A stretch of DNA of 11,456 nucleotides from Chloroflexota bacterium (GCA_012515695.1 JAAYXX010000450.1:1-11456); one strand, 5' to 3'. Positions 1 through 7,015 are shown, numbered from the stretch's first letter. Translations and numbers: made by a program. Notes: generated by a model from the sequence alone, not told the origin.

Positions 1-767
1 GCGCCCACGGCCACCAGGTCGTTATAGGCCAGCAAAGCGGTCAGTTCGGGCTTGTGGCGCAACAGGTCGTAGGCTGCCCGGCGGCCCCCCTCCACATTGG
101 GCGCGCAGGTGGCGCACCAGTCGTCATCCAGCGAGAGGCCCGCTTCGCGCATGGCCCGCAGGTATCCCCGGCGGCGTTCCCGGCTGCTGCGCGATTCGGG
201 GGTGCCCGCTAAAAAGCCGATCTGCCGGTGACCCCGGTCCAGCAGATGGCGCACGGCGGTTGACGCGGCGTCGGCGTCGTTCACCAGCACGCAGCCCACG
301 CCGGGGCGGGGCGGCTGCGAGCGGTTGACCAACACCACGGGGCGCGCGCCGTCCGTCACTTCGGCCAGCATGTCGTCGTCGAGGCGCGAACTGATCAACA
401 CCAGCCCATCTACGCGGTGGGCTTCTAGCGTGCGCAGGATGGCCCGCTCACGGTCGGGGCGCTCGTCGGTATTGCAAAGCAGCACGCTATAGCCCATGCT
501 GTAGGCCACTTCGGAGGCTCCACGGGCCACCTCGGCAAAGAAGGGGTTGGCAATGTCGGGCACTACCAGGCCGATGGTTAGCGTGCGATGCGTCTTGAGG
601 CTGCGGGCGATGCTGCTGGGGCGATAGCCCAACTCGCGGGCCACGGCCAGCACGCGCTCGCGGGTTTCCGGGCTGATGCCGTCCTTGCTGTTGATGGCTC
701 GCGAGACAGTCTGGCGAGAGACGCCCGCCTTTTTGGCAACATCGCGAATGGTGACTGTGCGCTTCAT
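1..767 (-). CDS. LacI-family transcriptional regulator (C-terminus outside window)
   Basis: The minus-strand frame is open from ATG at 767 to the left edge, giving 255 residues without a stop. It begins MKRTVTIRDVAKKAGVSRQ, the LacI helix-turn-helix (about residues 5-25), followed by the hinge GYRPSSIARSLKTHRT and the first periplasmic-binding-protein-like strand (TIGLVVPDIANPFF). Later blocks fit the effector-binding core: VDGLVLISSR, RPVVLVNRS and GHRQIGFLAGTPESRSSRERRRGY. LacI proteins are usually 330-350 aa, so about 80-90 residues are missing at the window edge. The start is fixed by the HTH, which must lie at the extreme N-terminus; an AGAGG lies just upstream. Family members are sugar- or nucleoside-responsive dimeric repressors. 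The effector cannot be read from the sequence, and the likely target genes lie outside the window. Confidence 0.95.
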   Translation of the reverse strand, partial: MKRTVTIRDVAKKAGVSRQTVSRAINSKDGISPETRERVLAVARELGYRPSSIARSLKTHRTLTIGLVVPDIANPFFAEVARGASEVAYSMGYSVLLCNTDERPDRERAILRTLEAHRVDGLVLISSRLDDDMLAEVTDGARPVVLVNRSQPPRPGVGCVLVNDADAASTAVRHLLDRGHRQIGFLAGTPESRSSRERRRGYLRAMREAGLSLDDDWCATCAPNVEGGRRAAYDLLRHKPELTALLAYNDLVAVG

Positions 768-776
768 TTTGCCTCT

Positions 777-800
777 GTGACCGTTCACGTGATCGTTCAC
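777..800. promoter_or_regulatory. Tandem operator-like 12-mers before the LacI-type gene
   Basis: Two abutting 12-mers, GTGACCGTTCAC (777-788) and GTGATCGTTCAC (789-800), differ at one base, and each is a one-mismatch palindrome of the form GTGANCGTTCAC. They lie between the -10 box (808-813) and the start codon (767). LacI-family operators are palindromes with a central CG, which these have. The inference is autorepression by the gene's own product, with two dimers or one dimer in two registers. Confidence 0.6.
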
Positions 801-807
801 GTAGATC

Positions 808-835
808 ATTATAGCGTATGGCCGGGGGTTGTCAA
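808..835 (-). promoter_or_regulatory. Consensus sigma-70 promoter of the LacI-type gene
   Basis: On the minus strand a perfect -35 TTGACA (835-830) is followed after 16 bp by a perfect -10 TATAAT (813-808). The start codon at 767 leaves a leader of about 35 nt that contains the tandem operator-like repeat. Both hexamers match consensus, so this should be an intrinsically strong promoter that needs repression. Confidence 0.8.
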
Positions 836-873
836 TGCCAAAATGGGGAAAGTGGGGGGATGAAATACGAACC

Positions 874-903
874 CGTAGCCGCGCTGGGGGAAGCGCGGCT
901 ACG
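874..903 (-). terminator. 12-bp perfect hairpin after the ABC operon
   Basis: CGTAGCCGCGCT (874-885) and AGCGCGGCTACG (892-903) are perfect inverted repeats around a 6-nt loop. The hairpin starts 12 nt beyond the stop codon of the last ABC gene. On the minus strand the following bases (GGTTCGTATTTC) are only weakly T-rich, so it may be a non-canonical terminator or a 3'-end stabilising hairpin rather than a textbook intrinsic terminator. Confidence 0.55.
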
Positions 904-915
904 AGAATCGCCTCC

Positions 916-2787
916 TTACGCCAGCTTTTCCTCCGGGCTGCTCGCCGCTTCAACTTCCGCCTGTTGCAGGTTCTTTTCGGCGGTGAGGAACTGGGTGCGG
1001 TACAGGTTGGCATAGACGCCGTTCTTGGCGATCAACTCGGCGTGGCTGCCCCGCTCCACGATCTGCCCGTGGTCAATGACCAGCAGCGTGTCCGCCCGCT
1101 GGACGGTAGCCAACCGGTGGGCGATGACCAGGGAGGTACGCCCCTTCATCAACCTTTCCAGCGCGTCCTGAATCAACGCCTCGGTACGCAGGTCCACGCT
1201 AGAGGTGGCCTCGTCCAGCACCAGAATCTTGGGCGAGGCCAGGATCACCCGCGCCAGGCAGATTAGCTGGCGCTGGCCCAGAGACACGTTCGTCGAGCCT
1301 TCCAGGATTTCGGTGTCATAGTTGTTGGGCAGGCGCATGATAAAATCGTGCGCGTTGGCCGCCTTGGCCGCTTCTATGATCTCTTCCCGGGTAGCATCGG
1401 GTCGGCCAAAGGCGATATTGTAGGCGATAGACCCCTGGAACAGGAACGGCTCCTGGGGCACGACGCCCAGTTGTTGCCGCAGCGAAGCCAGCTTGATCTG
1501 GCGAATGTCGATCCCGTCAATCAGGATTTGCCCCTGCTTGACCTCGTAAAAGCGCATCAGCAGGCTGGCCAGTGTTGTTTTTCCCGCGCCAGTGGGGCCT
1601 ACCAACGCCACCGTGTCCCCCGGCTTGATCTCGAACGACACATCCTTTAGGACAGGCGCGTCGGATACATAGCGAAAGTGCACGTGGTCAAACTTGATAT
1701 GGCCTTTGGTATCTTCTAGTTCCACCGCATCGGGCGCGTCCTGAATGTCCGGCTCCATGTTGAGAACCTCCAGCACGCGCTCGCCGCCAGCCATTGCCGC
1801 CTGCCAGGTGTTAAAGATCATGCTCAAGTCCAGCACAGGCTGGAACAGGCGGCTGGTGTAGCTCAGGAAAGCCACGACAGTACCCAGCGTAAGCGCCCCG
1901 GCAATCACCGAGCGCCCACCAAACCAGTAGATGATGCAGGTAGCCGCAATGCTGAGAAACTCGAGCACGGGCGTGAACACGGAAGAGAGCGTGATGGCGT
2001 GCATGTGAGCGTCGCGGGTATTGCTGTTGACCTTGTCGAACTCTTGACTCATGCGATCTTCTTCGGAAAACGCCTGAATAACCCGCATAGCGCCCAGGTC
2101 TTCCGCCAGGCGGCCCGTGAGGATGCTGACTCGCTCTCGTGTGCGGCGATAGGCCACGCGGGCATAGCGCGCAAAGATGAGCGTGGCGATGAACATGATC
2201 GGCAGCACGGTAAAGGTCAGCAGAGCCAACCGGGCATTAACGATCAGCATCACAACGATGATACTGACCAGGATCAGCACATCGCTGATCATGCTGATGA
2301 TGCCGTTGGAGAGCAGTTCGTTGATAACGCCCACATCGCCCAGCATGCGCGAGATCAGCGTCCCAAAGCCATATTTGTCATAGTAGCTCATCGAGAGCAC
2401 CTGATAGTGGCTGAAGAGCTGCCCGCGCATGGTCCGCAGCACCTCATTCCCCACCGTGGACAGGGTGACGGTCTGCCGCCAACTGGCTACAAAGGTCAGC
2501 GCGTGAGAGGCCAGCATAGCCGCGGACATGCCGATCAGCCCTTGCACATCCCCTCCGGTGATATAGACGTCGATGGTAGTCTTGATCAGATAGGGCACCA
2601 GCAGAGCGAGGCCCGAATTCACCAGCATCAGCAAGAACCCCTCGGCCATCTGGCGCTTGTAGGGGATCAGGTAGCGCAACAACTGCTTGGTGATGCGCCA
2701 GTCGAACATTTTGCCGGTGACATCCTGGTAGTTATGCATATGGACGTGCGGCCCACGAAAGCCGCCGGGATTAAACGAAAAGCTCAT
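916..2787 (-). CDS. ABC exporter half-transporter, YheH/BmrD/TM288-like subunit (canonical Walker B, degenerate signature)
   Basis: This 623-aa protein has an N-terminal six-helix exporter membrane domain (about 30-335) and a C-terminal ATPase domain (about 363-600). Visible motifs are Walker A GPTGAGKTT (397-405), Q-loop Q445, Walker B ILVLDE with catalytic E526, D-loop SSVD and switch His557 (VIAHRL). The ABC signature is VSLGQ (501-505) instead of LSGGQ, so this subunit contributes a weakened signature to one of the two composite ATP sites. An unusual charged tail of about 20 residues follows the ATPase domain. Its ATG overlaps the stop of the upstream ABC gene (ATGA), implying translational coupling and a 1:1 heterodimer. 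In characterised relatives (BmrCD, TM287/288) the complex exports drugs or lipids across the inner membrane. The substrate here is unknown. Confidence 0.93.
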   Translation of the reverse strand: MSFSFNPGGFRGPHVHMHNYQDVTGKMFDWRITKQLLRYLIPYKRQMAEGFLLMLVNSGLALLVPYLIKTTIDVYITGGDVQGLIGMSAAMLASHALTFVASWRQTVTLSTVGNEVLRTMRGQLFSHYQVLSMSYYDKYGFGTLISRMLGDVGVINELLSNGIISMISDVLILVSIIVVMLIVNARLALLTFTVLPIMFIATLIFARYARVAYRRTRERVSILTGRLAEDLGAMRVIQAFSEEDRMSQEFDKVNSNTRDAHMHAITLSSVFTPVLEFLSIAATCIIYWFGGRSVIAGALTLGTVVAFLSYTSRLFQPVLDLSMIFNTWQAAMAGGERVLEVLNMEPDIQDAPDAVELEDTKGHIKFDHVHFRYVSDAPVLKDVSFEIKPGDTVALVGPTGAGKTTLASLLMRFYEVKQGQILIDGIDIRQIKLASLRQQLGVVPQEPFLFQGSIAYNIAFGRPDATREEIIEAAKAANAHDFIMRLPNNYDTEILEGSTNVSLGQRQLICLARVILASPKILVLDEATSSVDLRTEALIQDALERLMKGRTSLVIAHRLATVQRADTLLVIDHGQIVERGSHAELIAKNGVYANLYRTQFLTAEKNLQQAEVEAASSPEEKLA

Positions 2788-4550
2788 TCGGCCTTGCCCT
2801 CCAAAGCGATATGTTGCAGTTGCCCGTTCTCCGGTCTAAGCTGCCGGTGGTAAATCTCGGCATAGATGCCCGACTCTCGAATCAGGTCGCTGTGCTTGCC
2901 CTGGGCGACCAGCTTGCCCCCGTCAATCACCAGGATCAGGTCGGCGTTACGCACGGTGGACACTCGCTGGGCGATGACAAAGCTGGTGCGGCCCCGCATC
3001 AGTTGGTTCAGGGCATGCTGAATCTGTTGCTCTGTATCGGTGTCCACGCTGGACGTCGCGTCATCGAGAATGAGGATGCGCGGGTTGAGCAGCAGGGCGC
3101 GGGCGATGGCGATGCGCTGGCGCTGCCCGCCAGAGAGCGTTACGCCGCGCTCGCCCACCTCGGTGTCATAGCCCTGGGGCATGGACATGATGAAATCGTG
3201 GGCCGCAGCCGCTTTGGCGGCCGCCTCGATCTCTTCCTGCGTGGCGTCGGGCTTGCCGAACGTGATATTCTCCCGGATAGTGCTCCCAAAGAGCATGGTT
3301 TCCTGTAACACCATCCCGATCTGCTCGCGCAGCGACTCGATGGTTACTGTGCGGATATCCTTGCCATCTATCTTGATGGCTCCCTCGGTCACGTCATAAA
3401 AGCGAGGGATCAGGTTGACGATGGTGCTCTTGCCCGAACCCGTCGGGCCAAGCAGAGCCACCACCTGACCCGGCTCAATGCGGAAGGAAAGGTCCGACAG
3501 CACTTTGGAGGTGCCCAGATAGCCAAAAGAGACGTTTTCAAAGGTGACTTGGCCTTGAATGTCCCCCAGTTTCTCGGCGTCTGGCGCGTTCTCCACCTCT
3601 GAGCGAGCATCGAGAATCTCGAACACGCGCTCTGCCGAAGTCTGCGACTCGCCGAGCATATTAAAGATTGTGCCCAGCCGCCGGACGGGCATAATAAGCT
3701 GGAGCATGTAGCTGTTAAAGGCCACCAACTCGCCCAGGGTGAGCATATCGTTGATGACCAACCCGCCGCCCACACCCAGGACGAGCACGCTGCCGATGCT
3801 GGCGAGCAGGAGGACAAACGCACCGGTGAACCCTCCCGCGCGGGCCACGGTCATGGAGGTGTTGTAGACGGTGGTGTTGTCGGCGTCAAAGCGCGCGATC
3901 TCGGCCGGTTCCTGGGCAAAGCCGCGCACCACAGCCATGCCGCGCAGGTTTTGCTCCAATCGGGCGGTCAGGTCGGCCATCTGATCCTGCCGAATGTGAA
4001 AGATGGGGTGCATTTTCGTGATGTACTGGCGCATATAGATGCCGATCACGGGCATCAGTGCGAGGGCCAACACGGAGAGCAGCGGGTTCATCCGTACGAT
4101 CACGATGGTTGTACCCACCAATAGGATCACGGCGTCAACCAGCCGCAAGATGCCCCGCCCGGTGATGCGCTGCAGGCGCTCTACGTCGCTGGTGGTGCGG
4201 GAGAGGAGTTGGCCGGTCTGCTGTTGATCGTGGTAGCTGAACGACAGCGATTGCAGCTTGCGATACACCTCATTGCGTATCTCATAGGCCACATTCTGCG
4301 AGACGCCCTCAGCGAAATAGCCTTCGCCGAACCGACAAAGCCCCTGAATGGCGGTAATGCCCAGCAGGAGCAACACGGATTGCAGCAGCACATCCATCTG
4401 CCCCTGGTCAATACCCACGTCTACGATGCGGCGGTATAGCTGCGGGGTGATCAGCCGAACGCCGTTGATAGCCAACATGCTGGCATAGGCGGCGACTTCG
4501 GCAAGCCAGAATTTGCGCATATAGCCGAATACGCGCAGTATCACTTTCAT
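2784..4550 (-). CDS. ABC exporter half-transporter, YheI/BmrC/TM287-like subunit (degenerate Walker B and H-loop)
   Basis: This 588-aa protein has a six-helix exporter membrane domain (about 12-300) and an ATPase domain (about 334-572). It has Walker A GPTGSGKST (368-376), Q-loop Q416 and an intact signature LSGGQ (472-476). The Walker B reads ILILDD, with D497 where the catalytic glutamate should be, and the switch histidine is replaced by Q528 (VIAQRV). These two changes are the hallmark of the non-hydrolysing subunit of heterodimeric exporters. Its intact LSGGQ would complete the active site of the partner encoded immediately downstream. Spacing to the upstream MarR gene is 13 nt, with an AAGGAA Shine-Dalgarno, and it overlaps the downstream ABC gene by 4 nt. 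Its location in the regulator-led operon points to inducible efflux. Confidence 0.93.
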   Translation of the reverse strand: MKVILRVFGYMRKFWLAEVAAYASMLAINGVRLITPQLYRRIVDVGIDQGQMDVLLQSVLLLLGITAIQGLCRFGEGYFAEGVSQNVAYEIRNEVYRKLQSLSFSYHDQQQTGQLLSRTTSDVERLQRITGRGILRLVDAVILLVGTTIVIVRMNPLLSVLALALMPVIGIYMRQYITKMHPIFHIRQDQMADLTARLEQNLRGMAVVRGFAQEPAEIARFDADNTTVYNTSMTVARAGGFTGAFVLLLASIGSVLVLGVGGGLVINDMLTLGELVAFNSYMLQLIMPVRRLGTIFNMLGESQTSAERVFEILDARSEVENAPDAEKLGDIQGQVTFENVSFGYLGTSKVLSDLSFRIEPGQVVALLGPTGSGKSTIVNLIPRFYDVTEGAIKIDGKDIRTVTIESLREQIGMVLQETMLFGSTIRENITFGKPDATQEEIEAAAKAAAAHDFIMSMPQGYDTEVGERGVTLSGGQRQRIAIARALLLNPRILILDDATSSVDTDTEQQIQHALNQLMRGRTSFVIAQRVSTVRNADLILVIDGGKLVAQGKHSDLIRESGIYAEIYHRQLRPENGQLQHIALEGKAE

Positions 4551-4563
4551 CAGTTCCTTCTCC

Positions 4564-5016
4564 TCAATCCAGGAGCGACTCGTCCACGTCGGCGATCTCG
4601 GACAGTTTTCGCAGGGCAGCGTCTATGCTCTCCAATTCTTCGACGGGTAGCTCCGGTAGTCTAACGCGCATCTGCGCGACGGTGCCAAGAGGGGCGCGCT
4701 GGGCCAACTCGCGGCCCAGGTCGGTGGGTTCAATCAGTACCTTGCGGTTATCCTTTGAGCAGCGGCGGCGGGTGACGTACCCGTCGCGCTCCATGCGCTC
4801 TAGCAGAGGGGAGGTCGTGGCGTCGCGCACATAGAGCAGGGCGCTGATCTCCCCCACACTGCGCGGGCTGGATTGCAAAAGATAGCGCAACACCGCCAGT
4901 TGACGCCCGGAAACCTCAAACTCTTTGCGGATGACGTCACTCACATAGCGCTGATAGCGAACCAGCGTGAGGTAGCGATGCACGATCGAGTCGGCCAGTT
5001 CTCGTGCTTTGTCCAT
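4564..5016 (-). CDS. MarR-family transcriptional regulator
   Basis: This 150-aa protein matches the usual MarR length of 140-160. Residues about 35-100 form a winged helix: recognition-helix region VGEISALLYVRDATTSPLLERMERDGYV, then a wing containing D89-N90-R91, the classical DxR-type wing motif. N- and C-terminal helices would form the dimer interface. The start ATG is preceded by AAGGAC at proper spacing. It is first in an operon with two ABC exporter genes, the standard arrangement of a ligand-sensing repressor controlling an efflux pump and itself. Cys86, in the wing, is the only cysteine and could in principle be redox-sensitive, but nothing in the sequence proves this. Confidence 0.93.
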   Translation of the reverse strand: MDKARELADSIVHRYLTLVRYQRYVSDVIRKEFEVSGRQLAVLRYLLQSSPRSVGEISALLYVRDATTSPLLERMERDGYVTRRRCSKDNRKVLIEPTDLGRELAQRAPLGTVAQMRVRLPELPVEELESIDAALRKLSEIADVDESLLD

Positions 5017-5046
5017 GATTGTCCTTACTCTGGGGTCGCTAAAAAG

Positions 5047-5060
5047 GTTAGGAAGCTAAC
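5047..5060. promoter_or_regulatory. Candidate operator GTTAG-N4-CTAAC in the MarR operon leader
   Basis: GTTAG (5047-5051) and CTAAC (5056-5060) are inverted repeats with a 4-nt spacer, between the -10 (5079-5084) and the MarR start codon (5016). A further TTAGGA half-site follows at 5063-5068, also forming CTAA-CTA-TTAG with the right arm. This position would block transcription initiation or early elongation. Binding by the adjacent MarR protein is an inference. Confidence 0.45.
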
Positions 5061-5078
5061 TATTAGGATACGAACTAT

Positions 5079-5107
5079 ATTATAGACCATCGCGGCGAGG
5101 CTTGCAA
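5079..5107 (-). promoter_or_regulatory. Promoter of the marR-ABC-ABC operon
   Basis: The minus strand has a perfect -10 TATAAT (5084-5079) and, after a 17-bp spacer, a -35 TTGCAA (5107-5102, 4 of 6 consensus). The MarR start codon is about 63 nt downstream of the -10. The -35 lies inside a 14-bp palindrome, and a second palindrome lies downstream of the -10, so the promoter is framed by candidate operator sites. Confidence 0.65.
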
Positions 5108-5114
5108 GTGCAAG
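5101..5114. promoter_or_regulatory. Palindrome CTTGCA-AG-TGCAAG overlapping the operon -35
   Basis: A perfect 6-bp inverted repeat with a 2-nt centre covers the -35 hexamer of the MarR operon. MarR-type operators often carry TTGC...GCAA half-sites, which this matches. It competes with the 5047-5060 palindrome as the likelier MarR site. Binding is not demonstrated. Confidence 0.5.
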
Positions 5115-5155
5115 CAGGGATGGAAACGCTTTAGATTTGAGGGGACGAGCTTGGC

Positions 5156-5314
5156 ATAGTTCGACAACAGCCATTAGGATGGGCGGTTGAAACCGCGGCA
5201 ACCCCTGCGAAGCCGCCCTTCGGCGGCTAGGAAACGAGTCCACGAAGGTGGACGCGCCATGTATGGCGGCGCCAGCTTGCTGGCGATGCAATGGTTGCCG
5301 CGGTTTCAACCGCC
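5156..5314 (+). repeat. Multi-hairpin intergenic repeat, copy 1
   Basis: The element starts with ATAGTTCGACAACAGCCAT (5156-5174), which recurs with one mismatch at copy 2. Its core is bounded by a perfect 22-bp inverted repeat (5182-5203 with 5293-5314). The ends of that repeat are themselves foldbacks: GCGGTT-GA-AACCGC (5183-5196) and GCGGTT-TC-AACCGC (5300-5313). Inside are arm A AGCCGCC-CTTC-GGCGGCT (5211-5228), arm B GTCCAC-GAAG-GTGGAC (5238-5253), an extra arm CGCCAT-GT-ATGGCG (5255-5268) and arm C CGCCAG-CTTG-CTGGCG (5270-5285). It has no coding content and sits in the 407-nt gene-free stretch 5017-5423. It could be a non-autonomous mobile element (REP/MITE-like) or a structured RNA. 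Confidence 0.85.
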
Positions 5315-5344
5315 GGGCATCAGAGCTTTTCGCGTGGAACAAGC

Positions 5345-5379
5345 AGCCGGGGCACACGGTCAGATCGTGTGCCCCGGCT
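5345..5379 (-). terminator. 14-bp perfect hairpin downstream of the small membrane gene
   Basis: AGCCGGGGCACACG (5345-5358) and CGTGTGCCCCGGCT (5366-5379) pair perfectly around a 7-nt loop. It lies 44 nt past the stop of the 67-aa minus-strand ORF. The minus strand continues GCTTGTT, a poor U-tract, so termination is plausible but not textbook. It is separate from the multi-hairpin repeat beside it. Confidence 0.55.
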
Positions 5380-5423
5380 TTCATGAGGAAGGAACTCTAC
5401 TATCAATAATAACAAAGGGCGCT

Positions 5424-5627
5424 CTAGCTCGCCAGCAATGCTGGGCCGCCGAACGTTGCCAGCAAGGCGTTAGCAGACGCAGAGGCCGCGTAGGCCTCGC
5501 CCTCGCTCAAGGGTTGCGTGCCCACCCACAGGGCAGCCAACACCAGCATCAAGGTCAACAAGACTGCAATGACCACAGGGACAGAAGTCATGGACAACTT
5601 GGTAGATTCGAATGCCATCATCTTCAT
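5424..5627 (-). CDS. Small single-pass membrane protein, function unknown
   Basis: The 67-aa product begins MKMMAFESTKLSMTS, then has one strongly hydrophobic segment (about residues 16-36, PVVIAVLLTLMLVLAALWVG) and a small-residue tail rich in Ala, Gly and Ser. Third codon positions are mostly G or C, as in the neighbouring genes, and a strong hairpin follows the stop, which supports a real gene. The Shine-Dalgarno is unclear: GGGGAG lies 14 nt upstream, in front of a 4-codon ORF (ATG at 5638) whose TGA overlaps this start. The hydrophobic segment could be an uncleaved signal anchor, or a signal peptide with a short secreted tail. I recognise no family. It lies downstream of the beta-repeat membrane protein on the same strand, 125 nt away. 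Confidence 0.6.
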   Translation of the reverse strand: MKMMAFESTKLSMTSVPVVIAVLLTLMLVLAALWVGTQPLSEGEAYAASASANALLATFGGPALLAS

Positions 5628-5752
5628 TGTGAACTCATTTGCTCCCCAGGTCCCCTCTCTCCCTTCTATTAAATAGACGCCACAACGCCGTTAATAGTTC
5701 CCGCCCCGCATCCAAATTTCGATGACAGTTTGTACATCTGGCCGATACCGTC

Positions 5753-6913
5753 CTATCTGTACGCCACCGTCACAGGGCCAGAACCCACGTCGTTGATCTG
5801 GATCACGATTCGCCGATCAGCGGAGGCAAAGCGAGGGTTCTCCCAGACGCCCTCTTCCTCGTCCTCATCGCTGCTGACCCGCTCGAAATCGCGGGGCAGG
5901 CTCACCGGCCCCGTGCCCTCATCGCGCACCTCCACCTGCACCGGCGCATCCTGCGGAACACGCACGATCAGCGGGCCGCTGCCGCCATCTAGCAGGCGCA
6001 GCACCAGGTTCACATCCTCCCCTACCCGTACCTCTACCGGCCCGGAACCCATACGCAGGTCCAGGGTAGCGTCCACCTCGTCGGGCAGTTCCAGATTCAC
6101 CGGGCCAGACCCGCCATCAATGGCGATCTCTTGACGGGTAGCGGGCAGCGATGCATCTATTGGCCCTGATCCCCCCTCGATATCCAGCCCTTCCAGGCGC
6201 AGGCGGGCCAGATCCAAGGCAACCGGCCCCGAACCGGCGTCTATGTTCAGCGTCGTGGGCACCTGCGGGCTGAGGCGCACATCGTAGTGGAAATTGCGTC
6301 CATCCCAGTTCCAGGGGAAAAACTGGGTTACACCCTCGCTATCCAGCACAATCCGCTTGTCGGTATCGCCAGACACGCGCCATCGGACGACTCCCGCGTA
6401 GAGGATGTCCGCCTCGACGAGATTGGCCGAATCTTCCAACACCGTCACCGTCGTGGGAGGCGATGCCAGGTCCAGGTCTATCTGAGCCGAGCGGGCATTC
6501 CCCAGTGGTTCGGAAAAACTCTGCTGCTGGGTTTCATTGCCCCCTTGGAACAAGGCAAACCCAGGCAGATCAGCCCTCTCCTGGAACCGCAGCGGGCCTG
6601 TGGCGAGCAGGAGCACAACCCCGGCGATGACTGCGACGCCCAGCAGCGCGCCTATTATCGGCAAACGGCGGGCGAACAGGATGTCTACCCCGGTCACAAT
6701 CAGCAGGATGGGCCACAGCCGCCACAACTGCCAGAAGGAAAACGCAGGCAGCAAGCCCAGGTTGACCAACAGCAGCACGACCCCCGCGCCGATCAGCACG
6801 ACGGGCCAGAAAAGTGAGCGGTATTCCCGATGCGGCTGCTCATCGGGGCGCATTCGCCTGTTTGGTTGAGGCTGCACCTCGAACGGTTCAGGCGAGGGAT
6901 GAGATTCTGTCAT
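5753..6913 (-). CDS. Membrane-anchored LiaF-like/DUF5668 protein with a GSGP beta-repeat domain
   Basis: The start is set at 6913 (386 aa) because AAGGAG sits just upstream; a start 12 codons earlier at 6949 lacks such a site. The N-terminus is polar and cytoplasmic (1-33). Three hydrophobic helices follow (about 35-55, 65-81, 85-106), including the LWRLWPILLIVTGVDILF pattern typical of the LiaI/LiaF transmembrane (DUF5668) region. The rest should be extracytoplasmic and beta-rich, with GSGP/GTGP motifs at residues 227, 248, 268, 289, 311, 333 and 377. The period is 20-22 residues, as in DUF4097-like beta-solenoids. An acidic stretch (SSDEDEEE, 347-354) interrupts before the last repeat. LiaF relatives act in cell-envelope stress sensing, but no two-component genes lie nearby, so a sensing role is only a possibility. 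Confidence 0.82.
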   Translation of the reverse strand: MTESHPSPEPFEVQPQPNRRMRPDEQPHREYRSLFWPVVLIGAGVVLLLVNLGLLPAFSFWQLWRLWPILLIVTGVDILFARRLPIIGALLGVAVIAGVVLLLATGPLRFQERADLPGFALFQGGNETQQQSFSEPLGNARSAQIDLDLASPPTTVTVLEDSANLVEADILYAGVVRWRVSGDTDKRIVLDSEGVTQFFPWNWDGRNFHYDVRLSPQVPTTLNIDAGSGPVALDLARLRLEGLDIEGGSGPIDASLPATRQEIAIDGGSGPVNLELPDEVDATLDLRMGSGPVEVRVGEDVNLVLRLLDGGSGPLIVRVPQDAPVQVEVRDEGTGPVSLPRDFERVSSDEDEEEGVWENPRFASADRRIVIQINDVGSGPVTVAYR

Positions 6914-7009
6914 AGCACTCCTTTCCACATCATCCGCGCACGCGTTCATTCGCGCGCGCGGTCTCTTGTCGTAGCCTTGATAGCAGCATAGTTTCGTTTC
7001 TCGTCCGCG

Positions 7010-7015
7010 ATTATA
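7010..7015 (-). promoter_or_regulatory. Possible -10 box for the LiaF-like gene
   Basis: A perfect TATAAT lies on the minus strand about 97 nt upstream of the 6913 start, in the divergent intergenic region 6914-7141. I see no convincing -35 at 15-19 bp spacing, so this is weak. No clear promoter for the plus-strand peptidase is visible in the same region. An alternating CG run at 6951-6960 lies in between. Confidence 0.3.

Noticed and set aside
1999..2853. 284-codon plus-strand frame opposite the ABC genes
   Set aside because: The translation is dominated by His, Asp and Gln, with no membrane or domain features. It overlaps two genuine ABC genes.
5156..5314. tRNA or tRNA-like gene, since the repeat has a closing stem and three arms
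   Set aside because: Arm lengths, loops of 4 nt and the total length do not fit a tRNA. There is no anticodon loop, T-loop or acceptor end. The GGTTCGAAA string near 10789 also lacks an acceptor stem.
5025..5672. Frames of 119 codons (minus) and 161 codons (plus) across the repeat region
   Set aside because: Both run through the palindromic repeat and the promoter or small-gene region, so their length reflects GC-rich inverted repeats rather than coding.
6951..6960. Alternating CG run as a Z-DNA or regulatory site
   Set aside because: It is ten bases in a GC-rich intergenic region, too short to support a functional claim.
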